DNA of 64,000 nucleotides from CAVYXZ01 sp965223835 (GTDB lineage: Bacteria; Chloroflexota; Anaerolineae; Aggregatilineales; Phototrophicaceae), in assembly GCA_965223835.1 (NCBI GenBank), contig CBDCXQ010000001.1, forward strand, positions 1,550,001 through 1,614,000, given 5' to 3'. The notes under the pieces are model-generated. The model made no database searches and was not told the DNA's origin. It was given only the letters and a program-made list of their open reading frames with translations. Each line of letters begins with the position of its first letter. The first letter of the stretch is position 1. The translations under genes and the position numbers were made by a program. Below are positions 34,020 to 42,998 of this stretch, piece after piece.

Positions 34020-35069
34020 CTAAACATCAATCACGATCTTGTGAACACCGGTTTCGTAGGCGAAGTTCTTTGCGAATGCCTGGGGCGTTTCGGCCAATGG
34101 AAATCGATGTGAGATCAGATCTTCTAGATCAAGTTTGCCTTCATCCGCAAGATGTATTGCGCGGGGATAGGTGTGTTTCATGCGGCGCGACATCATGATT
34201 GACAGGCCTTTGCGGCGGGCGGCTGAATGACGCATCATCAGCGAGTCGTTGGATGGAATGCCGACCAGGACCAGGCGGCCACCCAGGCGGGCCATCTCGG
34301 CAGCTTGCGCGATTGACTGATCGGCCCAGGCCGCTTCGAATACAATATCAATACCACGACCATTTGTCACGTCCTTGATGCGCTCAACCGGGTCCTGACT
34401 ATCAACGGTCCAGGCGTCCGATGCGCCCCAGGCTTTGGCTTTCTCAACCCGCCAGGGGTAACAGTCGAAGGCATAGATGGGATCTGCGCCTGAAAGTTGC
34501 GCCAGTTTCATAATGAGTAATCCAATCGGTCCACAACCCAGCACGGCGACGCTGTTCGCCAGCTTGATTTTGCCCAGATCAACCGCGTGCAACGCGACGC
34601 CCAGCGGCTCTAGCAGGGCCGTTCCCGCAGCAGAAATCGAAGCTGGCACCGGGAAACAATCACGAGCGCGAACGATCATTTGCTCCTGCAAGGCACCATC
34701 ATCGGGCCATAGGCCGCAGAAGTGCAGTCGGCGGCACAGGTTCGGGTGTCCGGCTTCGCACAGCTCACAGCGATGACACGGACTGGCAGGATCGACTGCG
34801 ATCCGCTGTCCGACCTCTAGTGGCTCATCATTGCCATCACGCGCATCAGGACCCACAGCGATGATTTCGCCACCAAATTCGTGACCCAGAATCAGCGGTT
34901 GTTGGACAACGGTATCACCGATACGCGCATCTTCATAAGTGTGCAGGTCGGAGCCGCAGATTCCCACAGCGGTTACTTTAATGAGCAGGTCGCCAGGGCC
35001 GGGTGAACCGGGTGGGGCGATGTCGTCAACGCGAAGATCCTGCGGGCCATACAACCGGGCTGCCAGCAT
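34020..35069 (-). CDS. Zinc-dependent medium-chain alcohol (polyol/threonine-type) dehydrogenase
   Basis: A 349-residue MDR dehydrogenase. Catalytic zinc ligands are in GICGSDLHTYE and GHEFGGE. The structural-zinc lobe CHRCELCEAGHPNLC is intact, and the NAD-binding motif is VLGCGPIGLLIM. FCGLWPDDGALQEQM resembles sorbitol, galactitol and threonine dehydrogenases. The cofactor-preference loop (AFDCYPWRVEKAKAWGA) has Asp at the end of strand 2, pointing to NAD. Substrate is probably a sugar alcohol or sugar acid. It starts 2 bases after the cysteine hydrolase gene with GAGAGGATT as ribosome site. Confidence 0.85.
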   Translation of the reverse strand: MLAARLYGPQDLRVDDIAPPGSPGPGDLLIKVTAVGICGSDLHTYEDARIGDTVVQQPLILGHEFGGEIIAVGPDARDGNDEPLEVGQRIAVDPASPCHRCELCEAGHPNLCRRLHFCGLWPDDGALQEQMIVRARDCFPVPASISAAGTALLEPLGVALHAVDLGKIKLANSVAVLGCGPIGLLIMKLAQLSGADPIYAFDCYPWRVEKAKAWGASDAWTVDSQDPVERIKDVTNGRGIDIVFEAAWADQSIAQAAEMARLGGRLVLVGIPSNDSLMMRHSAARRKGLSIMMSRRMKHTYPRAIHLADEGKLDLEDLISHRFPLAETPQAFAKNFAYETGVHKIVIDV

Positions 35070-35071
35070 GG

Positions 35072-35827
35072 TTAATCCTCTCTTTTGTGGATCAGGTCGT
35101 TACTCAAGATGGTGGGACACCAGAATTTTTCAATATACTTGATAACCAGGTGAGTGCCTTCATCATGGCTCACGTAAGGTGAACGGGCAGGATTGTACAT
35201 GGTGTCGGTTAAATCGCGTACCAGTGCGATGTTCACGCCCCAGCGGACCATCTGCTTGATGGCAAACGAGCGATTCAGCACGCACATATTGGTATGCACG
35301 CCCATGATGGCGACCTGAGCGATGTTATGATGTTGAAGATAAGTGTAGATCGCAATGCCATTATCTGAGATAACATCGCGCTTAGGGTCAATCTCCAACC
35401 CCGGATGCTGCCGGTTCCAGGCATGATAGCTGGTGGTTTCGCCGGTATCCGAACCGCCATCCGTGTCATCAATCGGTAGCGGCGGTTCCGCATGCTCAAT
35501 TGGTTCTGGTGGTGTGATCGAAGCAAGTTCGGTTATGCGTTGACGGGCGGGATGGTCGGCATAGAAGTCCAGCACATCGGATGGTGCATGGATGATATGT
35601 GCGCCTATTTCACGTGCCTGTTTGAGGGTCGCATTCATGCGAGGGACCATTGCATCAACGCGTTCGGCTGCACCCCGGCTCCAATGCTTGTCCCACATAT
35701 CGCAGATAATGATGGCGGTTTGTGTTGCTACAACATCTTTTTGCTGTGTGCGAGTGTTCCAAACTGCTCGCCCTGCATCATCGGTCGCTAGTGTCTGCGA
35801 TTGAAGATTAAACCTTAGCCTGGGCAT
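35072..35827 (-). CDS. Isochorismatase-family cysteine hydrolase
   Basis: A 251-residue cysteine hydrolase. Catalytic Asp is in IIICDMWDKHW and the nucleophile Cys in IMGVHTNMCVLNRSF. There is a roughly 25-residue Asp/Glu-rich insertion (about residues 100-130). The family covers nicotinamidases, isochorismatases, ureidoacrylate and biuret hydrolases. The ATG overlaps the stop of the Gfo/Idh gene (TAATG), so it belongs to that operon. A role in amide or ester hydrolysis of a modified sugar is conceivable but not supported beyond context. Confidence 0.8.
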   Translation of the reverse strand: MPRLRFNLQSQTLATDDAGRAVWNTRTQQKDVVATQTAIIICDMWDKHWSRGAAERVDAMVPRMNATLKQAREIGAHIIHAPSDVLDFYADHPARQRITELASITPPEPIEHAEPPLPIDDTDGGSDTGETTSYHAWNRQHPGLEIDPKRDVISDNGIAIYTYLQHHNIAQVAIMGVHTNMCVLNRSFAIKQMVRWGVNIALVRDLTDTMYNPARSPYVSHDEGTHLVIKYIEKFWCPTILSNDLIHKRED

Positions 35828-36801
35828 TATTGACCTCGCAGCACGGCTTGCGCCAGAATTTTTTCGGCGACTTCCATCGTCTTCAGGGCATCGCCGAAGT
35901 GTGACGGTGGTTGTTCGCCGCTTTTAAGTGCATCAATAAACTGGCGATTTTTGGCAGCGAAACCCGCATAGACGTGAAATTCGTCACTTCCGGCAACGTC
36001 CTGTGTCTCGTAACGCACACCTTCCAGATCACCATCGGCATACAGCACGGCCTTGCCTTCGTGTTCGGCTTCCACCCAGATGCCCGGCGCATGCATCTCC
36101 ACCCGAAACATGCGCCGCCCACTGGTCCAGTTGTTGAGCAGCATACCGGTTGCGCCGTTGTCAAAATGCAGCATTGCCATGATGAAGTTAATGTCGGGCG
36201 TGCCGATGCGTCGAGTGGTGCTGTGAATCGCTACGACCTCACCGCCGATCATCCAGCGCAGCGTATCTATGGCATGGACGCCATCGTCCAGCATGTGGTC
36301 ACGCGCATTCAAAAAGGGTCGAGGTTCAAACTTGTAGTAAGCGCAAACCGCATGAGTCAGGGGACCCCGCTTGAGACATTCAGCATGTAATTGGACAACC
36401 ATCGGGCAGGCGCGGCGCTGAAAGCCCACCTGCGTGATACAGCCGTGTCTGTCTGCGAGATAAGCCAGCATTTGCGCTTGATGTAAGGTAATGCCCAACG
36501 GTTTCTCAATAAATAGATTTTGCCCATTGGTCAGGCACCACTGCCAGACATCATACATGATGTGCGGCGGCCCAATCGCGTAGACGCCATCGGGCGCAAC
36601 AGCTTCGATCATCTGCTGGTAATCGGTGAAGCGGTGCGCCACGTTATATTCGTCGGCAGTTGAATGCAGACGCTCGGTGTTCAGGTCACAAATGGCCGCG
36701 ATTTCGACATCGGGGAACGAGGCCAGCGACGGATAGTGAACGCGCCGGGCCATGTTTCCCGCGCCGATGAACGCAATTCGGATAGGACTAACACTCGACA
36801 T
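35827..36801 (-). CDS. Gfo/Idh/MocA family NAD(P)-dependent sugar oxidoreductase
   Basis: A 324-residue two-domain oxidoreductase. The Rossmann motif is IAFIGAGNMARRVHYPSL, the family Lys is in FIEKPLGI, and DHMLDDGVHAIDTLRWM carries the catalytic Asp/His region. The ATG at 36801 overlaps the end of the PhyH gene by 14 bases and has GAGGGTAAGG just upstream; a start 6 codons earlier is less likely. Family enzymes oxidise or reduce sugars, inositols or sugar acids. Coupling to PhyH upstream and to the cysteine hydrolase downstream suggests all three act on one compound. Confidence 0.85.
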   Translation of the reverse strand: MSSVSPIRIAFIGAGNMARRVHYPSLASFPDVEIAAICDLNTERLHSTADEYNVAHRFTDYQQMIEAVAPDGVYAIGPPHIMYDVWQWCLTNGQNLFIEKPLGITLHQAQMLAYLADRHGCITQVGFQRRACPMVVQLHAECLKRGPLTHAVCAYYKFEPRPFLNARDHMLDDGVHAIDTLRWMIGGEVVAIHSTTRRIGTPDINFIMAMLHFDNGATGMLLNNWTSGRRMFRVEMHAPGIWVEAEHEGKAVLYADGDLEGVRYETQDVAGSDEFHVYAGFAAKNRQFIDALKSGEQPPSHFGDALKTMEVAEKILAQAVLRGQ

Positions 36802-37666
36802 CCTTACCCTCTTCGCCAAATATCGTTAAGCGATTGGTGCTGTCTTCGAAAAGGTCAACGTCGGCAGGTTTGTAATGATATTGCACGGCGCGTCGTCGTT
36901 TGTCGGATTGACTGGGGGGCGTGCCATGATGCAATAACCCATCGAAGAACAGGCAACTACCAGGTCGCAGAGGTACCGCCACACAACGGTTCACCTGCAC
37001 ATCAGTATCACAAATCTGCCAGTCGCGCCGCTGGAAATGTACGATGGGGCCTTCGCGGTGCGTGCCGGGGATCACGTGCATACAGCCATTTTCGATGAGC
37101 GCTTCATCAAGCGCAATCCACACCCCAACTACCGGTGTGCCCTGGGGTAAATTGAAGTAGGCAAAGTCTTGATGCCAGGGCTTCTCACGTCCAATTTTTG
37201 GTGGCTTAATGAGGCCCATATCCTGAAACAAATCGGGTTCCGCGTTGAGCATTCGCTTCAAAACAGCGAGTAATGCCGGGTGTTCACATAGGGCCTTCAG
37301 ACGTTCATCGAACTCAACAAACCAGGAGATCTTGCGCACATAGTCCTGCCTGTCTTCAGGGGCGATGTTATCGATTTGGTCGCGGACCGCCGCTTCGTAC
37401 ATAATGCCCGTAAAGTCAGGCTGCTTGCCAGTGATGAGGTCAACCATACCATCAATAGCGGCTTTAATTTCTGCTGCGGTAAAGGCGTCTTCAACGACCA
37501 GAAAACCGTGATCGCGAAAGTGTTGAATATCTGCATCAGAGACGGCATTCAGTCCGATGGCACCGCCGGTGATGATAGCTTTGTATTGGTATAGGTCTGG
37601 TGGTGGCAGGTCAATAACATTTTTTTCCACACCTCGAGCATCAGTTGAAGGGGTGTTGCCAATCAT
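36788..37666 (-). CDS. Phytanoyl-CoA dioxygenase (PhyH) family oxygenase, second copy
   Basis: A 292-residue Fe(II)/2-oxoglutarate oxygenase. It has FRDHGFLVVEDAF at the start of the fold, the HxD in KPWHQDFAYFNLP, GCMHVIPGTHREGP, and distal His and Arg in GLLHHGTPPSQSDKRRRAVQYHY. It is closer to classical PhyH proteins than the copy at 2423-3292. Start at ATG 37664-37666 is supported by TGGAG 6 bases upstream; earlier in-frame ATGs lack one. It heads a five-gene minus-strand operon (PhyH, Gfo/Idh, cysteine hydrolase, dehydrogenase, CE7 esterase). Confidence 0.85.
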   Translation of the reverse strand: MIGNTPSTDARGVEKNVIDLPPPDLYQYKAIITGGAIGLNAVSDADIQHFRDHGFLVVEDAFTAAEIKAAIDGMVDLITGKQPDFTGIMYEAAVRDQIDNIAPEDRQDYVRKISWFVEFDERLKALCEHPALLAVLKRMLNAEPDLFQDMGLIKPPKIGREKPWHQDFAYFNLPQGTPVVGVWIALDEALIENGCMHVIPGTHREGPIVHFQRRDWQICDTDVQVNRCVAVPLRPGSCLFFDGLLHHGTPPSQSDKRRRAVQYHYKPADVDLFEDSTNRLTIFGEEGKDVEC

Positions 37667-37810
37667 GCTAGGCTCCATTTTTATGATTAGTGTAGCGCTA
37701 TCAGAAGTTCCCGCCAAAGACCAATTTGAAGAATCGTATGAGTAACTATGTTAGGAACACCGGGCTACCGTTACAATGGTTCGATTGAACAGTGCTTTAA
37801 GGAGTCCTGA

Positions 37811-39046
37811 ATGCGGAAAATAATCTTACTGGCTGTGGTGGCGATGTGCATCGTCCCGGCGGCCCATGCTCAAGATGCCCGGACACCGACTGAAATTTGT
37901 GCGGCGGCGGTGCCCGCCGATGAACCCGATAATCGCTCGTTTAGTGGCGCAGAAGATGTATTGGTTGCGGGTTTGGATTATCGGGCTGTCTTTTGTACCA
38001 GTGCTGGTCCCATTTATATTGACCTGCTAGAAGAATTGACACCCATCACCGTTAATAATTTCGTCTTCCTCGCTGAGCAAGGTTACTACAACAACACAAC
38101 CTTCCATCGGGTGATTGCCGATTTTATGGTGCAAGGTGGCGACCCTGAAGGCACCGGTCGGGGCGGTCCTGGCTACCAGTTTACCGATGAATTTGTCGGT
38201 TTTTTGCATTTTGATAGCCCGTACTGGCTGGCGATGGCAAACGCGGGTCCGGGTACGAATGGTTCCCAATTCTTCATTACGACGGTGCCGACCCCACATC
38301 TCGATGGTCGTCACACCATTTTTGGTGAGGTGCTGGCAGGCCAGGATTCGGTCGATAATATTGAATTACGCGACCCAGAAACCGCGACCACACCGGGCAG
38401 CAGCCTGGATGCGGTGGTGATCGTCACTGAACCCGCAACGGTGACTGCGGATGTAGCCGTTTTGGAAGCTGCTACTCAGGAAGAAATCAGTGCTGCATTT
38501 GATGCACTGAATGAGCAATTGCCACCGGAATTGCTGGAGTTTGATGATGACATTAGTGGTGTTTTCTCGACTGACGAGACCGTCGCGTTGGTTCCCGAAG
38601 GCTTGCAGGCGGCTGACCGAGAATACCTGGAACGCCATAATCATGCGTTCCGCGCTGGCAATAGCATCGTGAACTTCACCTGCGACCTGGAACAGATCGC
38701 GTTTATTCGCATTGGGTATGCGTTGGATGCCTTCGCCTCACCGGCTGATGCTTCCGCTGCTCTCAATGACGAGGCCCTGACGATCTTGACTCTCGATTTG
38801 GGTTTTGAGGCCAATGCACCGGGCGAGACAGGCTTGACTGTATTCTCACAAAATGAGACCGTCTGTGATACCGATGTTGTCAACGCCCGAACCTACTGGC
38901 AGCGCGGACGGTATGTCGCCACGCTCGACATCACGGTTCCCAATACGCCTGAATTACCACCGCTCGACCTGTTACTCAGTAGCTTTGTCGGCCAGCAGGT
39001 TTATGAGCGCGCACTCACCGATGTGCTGCGGGCAGAAATCCGCTGA
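37811..39046 (+). CDS. Secreted cyclophilin-type peptidyl-prolyl isomerase with extra C-terminal domain
   Basis: A 411-residue protein with a signal peptide (residues 1-21, cleavage after AHAQ). Residues about 60-200 are a bacterial cyclophilin domain: TVNNFVFLAEQGYYNNTTFHRVIADFMVQGGDPEGTGRGGPGYQF, NGSQFFIT, and HLDGRHTIFGEV, with the catalytic Arg in FHRV. Residues about 205-411 contain no family I recognise; two cysteines occur there (TCDLEQ, ETVCDTD). It should assist folding outside the membrane. It stands alone with AAGGAGT before the ATG, and a hairpin follows its stop codon. Confidence 0.9.
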   Translation: MRKIILLAVVAMCIVPAAHAQDARTPTEICAAAVPADEPDNRSFSGAEDVLVAGLDYRAVFCTSAGPIYIDLLEELTPITVNNFVFLAEQGYYNNTTFHRVIADFMVQGGDPEGTGRGGPGYQFTDEFVGFLHFDSPYWLAMANAGPGTNGSQFFITTVPTPHLDGRHTIFGEVLAGQDSVDNIELRDPETATTPGSSLDAVVIVTEPATVTADVAVLEAATQEEISAAFDALNEQLPPELLEFDDDISGVFSTDETVALVPEGLQAADREYLERHNHAFRAGNSIVNFTCDLEQIAFIRIGYALDAFASPADASAALNDEALTILTLDLGFEANAPGETGLTVFSQNETVCDTDVVNARTYWQRGRYVATLDITVPNTPELPPLDLLLSSFVGQQVYERALTDVLRAEIR

Positions 39047-39066
39047 TTGTATTGAAAGTGTTTGTA

Positions 39067-39088
39067 GGGGTACGGTGCGCCGTGCCCC
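39067..39088. terminator. Strong hairpin between convergent cyclophilin and uxaC genes
   Basis: GGGGTACGG (39067-39075), loop TGCG, CCGTGCCCC (39080-39088), a 9-bp stem with one T-G pair. T-runs are short on both sides (TTAACA on the right, three A's none on the left), so a weak bidirectional terminator is possible. The same sequence type recurs at 46488-46507, suggesting a dispersed palindromic repeat. Confidence 0.55.
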
Positions 39089-39110
39089 TTAACAGTTTTC
39101 GAGCGCGTGC

Positions 39111-40514
39111 TTAATCGAATTTGTAGGCGGTTTTCGCCAAACCATAGGCCAGATCATGGGCCATCGCCTCGGCATCCTCAAGATCAATGATTCCACGTAC
39201 ATGTAAACCCGCAACCCAATTGGCCGCTGCCCGTCGCCAGACATCGTGCCGGGCTGGGATCGATGTAAACGCTCGGGTGTCATCGTTGAAGCCCGCGGTG
39301 TTGTAGATGCCAGCAGTCTCCATCACACGGTCAAAGAAAAAGTCCATCCCATTGAGACTGTCGTAAAACCACCAGGGCGGCCCCAGTTTGACTGCGGGAT
39401 AATGCCCGGCTAAGGGGGCCATATCACGACTGTAAGCCGTCTCATCCAGCCCGAATAGAATCAATGTATAACGCGGGTCAGTGCCATATTTGTTGAGCAA
39501 GGGGTGCAGATTGCGCGTGTATTCTATCGGCACCGGGATGTCCGCGCCTTTGTCGGGGCCAAACCGCTCGAAAATTTGTTGGTTGTGATTGCGAAATGAA
39601 CCGGGATGAAGCTGCATCACCAGGCCATCGTCAATGCTCATGCGGGCCATCTCCATCAGCATATGGCCTGTGAATTCCGCAGCATCAACAGCGGTCGCAG
39701 TTCCTGCTAGTGCCCGTTGAAAAATTGCATCGGCTTCGTGTGTGGAAAGCTCGGTTGTGTAGGGGGTTAGTGCCGCGTGATCGGTAGCCTGTGCGCCCAT
39801 TGATTTGAAGTATGCTCGGCGATTCTCAAGTGCAGCGATAAACGTTTGATAATTGATAATGTCTTGCCCGGCGAGCGTGCCTAATTGCTCGATGCTTTGC
39901 CGCCAACCCACCGCATCGATATTGACAACAGCATCCGGGCGGAATGTAGGCAGGATGTTACCTGACCAGCCTGAATTATGTATGGCTTGATGGTGTTGCA
40001 AAGGGTCGGTGGCGGCATCCGTCGTGGTTAAGACTTCAATGTCAAATTGCTCAAATAGTGCCCGTGGGCGGAATTCGGGTTTCGCTAGTTGGTCAGCGAT
40101 CTGGTCGTAAATCGCCTGGGCGGTCGTGCTGGTGAGTTTATCTTCCACGCCAAAAACGTGATAAAAAGAGTAATTTAGCCAGATATCGGTTGGCGTACTC
40201 CGAAACAGGTAAAAGTTATCGGCGAAAATCTGCCATATTTTGCGATGATCGGTCTCAACTTCACCGCCGTCAATGCGCGGAATGCCCAGAGCTTCCAGCG
40301 TAATCCCCTGTGAATAAAACATTCGGAAAATATAGTGGTCCGGGATGATAAACAATTCCGTCGGCGTTCCAAACTGATAATCCGGGTCGGAAAAGAGGCG
40401 TGGATCAACGTGACCGTGCGGACAGACGAGCGGTAACGCTTTGATCTGACCGTATAAATGCTGTGCAACTTCGCGGTTGGCGGGGTCAAAGTAACGATCT
40501 TCAGGCAAAAACAT
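39111..40514 (-). CDS. uxaC: Glucuronate/galacturonate isomerase UxaC
   Basis: A 467-residue protein, the standard size for UxaC. It has ALPLVCPHGHVDPRLFSD with the HxH metal pair, DHYIFRMFYSQGI, RSTPTDIWLNYSFYHVFGV, LTTTDAATDPL, GLVMQLHPGSFRNHN, KYGTDPRYTLILFGLDET and LGPPWWFYDS. It interconverts D-glucuronate/D-fructuronate and D-galacturonate/D-tagaturonate. The start has AAGGAG upstream. It is divergent from araB and belongs functionally with uxaE, uxuB and beta-glucuronidase some 8 kb away. Confidence 0.95.
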   Translation of the reverse strand: MFLPEDRYFDPANREVAQHLYGQIKALPLVCPHGHVDPRLFSDPDYQFGTPTELFIIPDHYIFRMFYSQGITLEALGIPRIDGGEVETDHRKIWQIFADNFYLFRSTPTDIWLNYSFYHVFGVEDKLTSTTAQAIYDQIADQLAKPEFRPRALFEQFDIEVLTTTDAATDPLQHHQAIHNSGWSGNILPTFRPDAVVNIDAVGWRQSIEQLGTLAGQDIINYQTFIAALENRRAYFKSMGAQATDHAALTPYTTELSTHEADAIFQRALAGTATAVDAAEFTGHMLMEMARMSIDDGLVMQLHPGSFRNHNQQIFERFGPDKGADIPVPIEYTRNLHPLLNKYGTDPRYTLILFGLDETAYSRDMAPLAGHYPAVKLGPPWWFYDSLNGMDFFFDRVMETAGIYNTAGFNDDTRAFTSIPARHDVWRRAAANWVAGLHVRGIIDLEDAEAMAHDLAYGLAKTAYKFD

Positions 40515-40547
40515 GGATGAACTCCTTAATATGCGGCGGCAAACAGG

Positions 40548-40557
40548 GTAATATTAC
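40548..40557. promoter_or_regulatory. Palindrome GTAATATTAC upstream of uxaC
   Basis: A perfect 10-base palindrome, flanked by ACAGG and TGT, 34 bases ahead of the uxaC start. Placement suggests a regulator site or AT-rich promoter part for uxaC; there is no independent support. Confidence 0.3.
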
Positions 40558-40583
40558 TGTGGAATGCCAAACTTTTCTTGTGA

Positions 40584-40613
40584 TTGGGGTTCACTAAACC
40601 GCTTTAGTAAAAT
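40584..40613 (+). promoter_or_regulatory. araB promoter with LacI-type operator in the spacer
   Basis: TTGGGG (40584-40589), 18-base spacer, TAAAAT (40608-40613) points to araB. The spacer is almost filled by ACTAAA-CCGC-TTTAGT (40593-40608), a palindrome with perfect 6-bp arms and a CG-type centre as in LacI-family operators. It also lies in front of divergent uxaC, so it may control both. No LacI gene is in the window. Confidence 0.55.
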
Positions 40614-40677
40614 TATGCAGTTGGTGCTAAACTAAATCCAATTTTGTCAAAGCTGCGCAAAAGGATGGAAAAAATTT

Positions 40678-42333
40678 ATGTATACAATTGGTGTTGATTT
40701 TGGAACGGAGTCGGGGCGGGCCGTACTGGTTGATGTGCGTGATGGCAGCGAAATTGCTACTGCCGTACATCCGTATAGTAATGGCGTCATTGACCAGCAT
40801 TTGCCGGGGAGTGATACGCCGTTACCCCCCGATTGGGCGCTGCAAGATCCCATGGATTACGTCGAAGTGATTAAGCGGACGGTGCCGTCGGTGGTGAAGC
40901 AAAGTGGAATTGAGGCGGCGGACGTGGTGGGTATCGCTGTTGACTTCACCGCCTGTACGATGTTGCCGACCAAAGCGGATGGCACACCGCTGTGTGAGCT
41001 GGCTGAGTGGCGCGATCATCCCCATGCCTGGGTGAAATTGTGGAAACATCACGCGGCGCAACCGCAGGCTGACCACATTAACGAGGTTGCGCGACAGCGG
41101 GGCGAAAGCTGGTTGCCCAAGTACGGCGGCAAGATCTCGTCAGAGTGGTTCTTTAGTAAAGCACTGCAAATTCTCCAGGAAGCGCCGGAGGTGTATGCCG
41201 CTGCGGACCGGATGCTGGAAGCAGCGGACTGGATTGTCTGGCAACTTTGTGGTGTCGAAACACGCAATGCCTGCACGGCAGGTTATAAAGCGATGGTGCA
41301 GGGCGATGAATACCCGCCGCGTGCGTATTTCGCGGCGCTTGATCCCGGTTTTGCCGATGTAGTTGACGAAAAGATGAGCCGTGACTTCGCACCACTGGGT
41401 GGTAAGGCGGGTGGCCTGACTGAGCAGTTGGCGGAATGGACTGGCTTAAAGCCCGGCATTGCGGTCGCAGTTGCCAACGTTGATGCGCACGTTACCGTGC
41501 CCGCTGTAAAAGTTACCCGACCCGGTAGTATGGTGATTATTATGGGAACCTCCAATTGCCATATGCTGGTTGGTGAACAAGATCAAACGGTTGAAGGCAT
41601 GTGCGGTGTGGTTCGGGGCGGTATCTTGCCTGGCTATTACGGCTATGAAGCGGGCCAGAGTGGTGTAGGGGACATATTTGCGTGGTTTGTAAACCATGCG
41701 GTGCCTGCTGAATATTATCGCTCCGCCCAACAAAATGGCATTGATGTTCACCAGTATCTCGAACAAGAAGCTGCTAAACAGCAACCCGGTGAACATGGTC
41801 TGGTGGCGCTGGATTGGTGGAATGGCAATCGCTCGACGCTGGTAGATGCTGATCTAACGGGTCTGTTGGTTGGTGCGACGCTCGGTACGCGTGCGCCGGA
41901 AATCTACCGTGCGCTGATTGAATCGACGGCCTATGGCACCCGTGAAATCATTGAGTCGTTTGAGCAACAAGGCGTAATAGTGCATGAAATTGTGGCGGCT
42001 GGTGGTTTGCCAGAAAAAAACAAAATGCTAGTGCAAATCTATGCCGATGTGACTGGCAAGCCGATGAAGTTAGCAGCGTCGAGCCAATCCCCGGCCCTGG
42101 GATCAGCGATGCACGCAGCGGTTGCGGCGGGTGTGTACCCGGACATTGAAGCTGCTGCCGACAAAATGGGTAAGGTTCGTGATGAGGTGGTGCCGCCCAT
42201 TCGCGAAAATCAGGTTGTCTATGACCAACTTTACGCGGAATATAAGACGCTTTACGATTATTTTGGGCGCGGTGAAAATGATGTCATGAAGCGGCTCAAG
42301 AAAATCAAATTGGCAGCGCGTGGGGAGGCTTAA
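40678..42333 (+). CDS. araB: L-ribulokinase AraB
   Basis: A 551-residue FGGY kinase. It opens IGVDFGTESGRAVLVDV and continues with VVGIAVDFTACTMLPTKADGTPLC, the ribulokinase-specific block. Further along are WLPKYGGKISSEWFFSKALQ, IMGTSNCHM, GILPGYYGYEAGQSGVGDIFAWF and the ATP-site VAAGGLPEKN. It phosphorylates L-ribulose (and other ribuloses) to L-ribulose 5-phosphate. AAGGATGG precedes the ATG. It is the first gene of an operon with araD, a methyltransferase, a kinase-like protein and a GH4 enzyme. Confidence 0.94.
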   Translation: MYTIGVDFGTESGRAVLVDVRDGSEIATAVHPYSNGVIDQHLPGSDTPLPPDWALQDPMDYVEVIKRTVPSVVKQSGIEAADVVGIAVDFTACTMLPTKADGTPLCELAEWRDHPHAWVKLWKHHAAQPQADHINEVARQRGESWLPKYGGKISSEWFFSKALQILQEAPEVYAAADRMLEAADWIVWQLCGVETRNACTAGYKAMVQGDEYPPRAYFAALDPGFADVVDEKMSRDFAPLGGKAGGLTEQLAEWTGLKPGIAVAVANVDAHVTVPAVKVTRPGSMVIIMGTSNCHMLVGEQDQTVEGMCGVVRGGILPGYYGYEAGQSGVGDIFAWFVNHAVPAEYYRSAQQNGIDVHQYLEQEAAKQQPGEHGLVALDWWNGNRSTLVDADLTGLLVGATLGTRAPEIYRALIESTAYGTREIIESFEQQGVIVHEIVAAGGLPEKNKMLVQIYADVTGKPMKLAASSQSPALGSAMHAAVAAGVYPDIEAAADKMGKVRDEVVPPIRENQVVYDQLYAEYKTLYDYFGRGENDVMKRLKKIKLAARGEA

Positions 42334-42336
42334 CGG

Positions 42337-42987
42337 ATGATGCTGGAAGCGTTGCGGGCCGAAGTCTGCGAGTTGCACGCGGAATTGCCTAGAAATAACC
42401 TGGTGGCCTGGACCAGTGGGAATGTGAGTGCACGTGATTCTGAAAGTGGACTGGTTGTCATCAAGCCCAGCGGCATCAAATTCGCCGATCTGACACCGGA
42501 GAATATGGTGATCGTGGATGTGGATGGCAATATGGTCGAAGGTGATTACAAACCATCGTCGGATACCGCATCACACTGTTATATTTATCGTCATCGGTCC
42601 GACGTTAATGGTGTGGTTCATACCCATTCGCGTTATGCAACAGCGTTTGCGGTGCTGGGGCGCGAGATCCCCTGTGTAACGACCGCGATGGCGGATGAGT
42701 TTGGTGGTCCGATTCCGCTGGGTGGATTCGCGTTGATAGGTGGTGAGGCGATCGGCCAGCAAGTGATTGAGGCATTGGCTGGTTCCCCAAGTTATTCGTG
42801 TATTTTGCAGAATCATGGCGTGTTCGCTATTGGTCCGACTGTCGAGAAGGCGGTGCAGGCGGCAGTGATGACCGAGGACAATGCCGCGATTGTCTGGACC
42901 GCGTTGCAGATTGGTAATCCGTTGCCCATTGCCGATACCGACATCGCCAAACTGAATGATCGCTATCAGAATGTATATGGTCAGTAA
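42337..42987 (+). CDS. araD: L-ribulose-5-phosphate 4-epimerase AraD
   Basis: A 216-residue class II aldolase-fold epimerase. It has NNLVAWTSGNVSARD, VIKPSGIKFADLTPENMVIVD, PSSDTASHCYIYRH, zinc ligands in VVHTHSRYATAFA and LQNHGVFAIG, and ends NDRYQNVYGQ, a tail typical of AraD. It converts L-ribulose 5-phosphate to D-xylulose 5-phosphate. It lies 3 bases after araB. Confidence 0.93.
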   Translation: MMLEALRAEVCELHAELPRNNLVAWTSGNVSARDSESGLVVIKPSGIKFADLTPENMVIVDVDGNMVEGDYKPSSDTASHCYIYRHRSDVNGVVHTHSRYATAFAVLGREIPCVTTAMADEFGGPIPLGGFALIGGEAIGQQVIEALAGSPSYSCILQNHGVFAIGPTVEKAVQAAVMTEDNAAIVWTALQIGNPLPIADTDIAKLNDRYQNVYGQ

Positions 42988-42998
42988 GGCATTTGATC

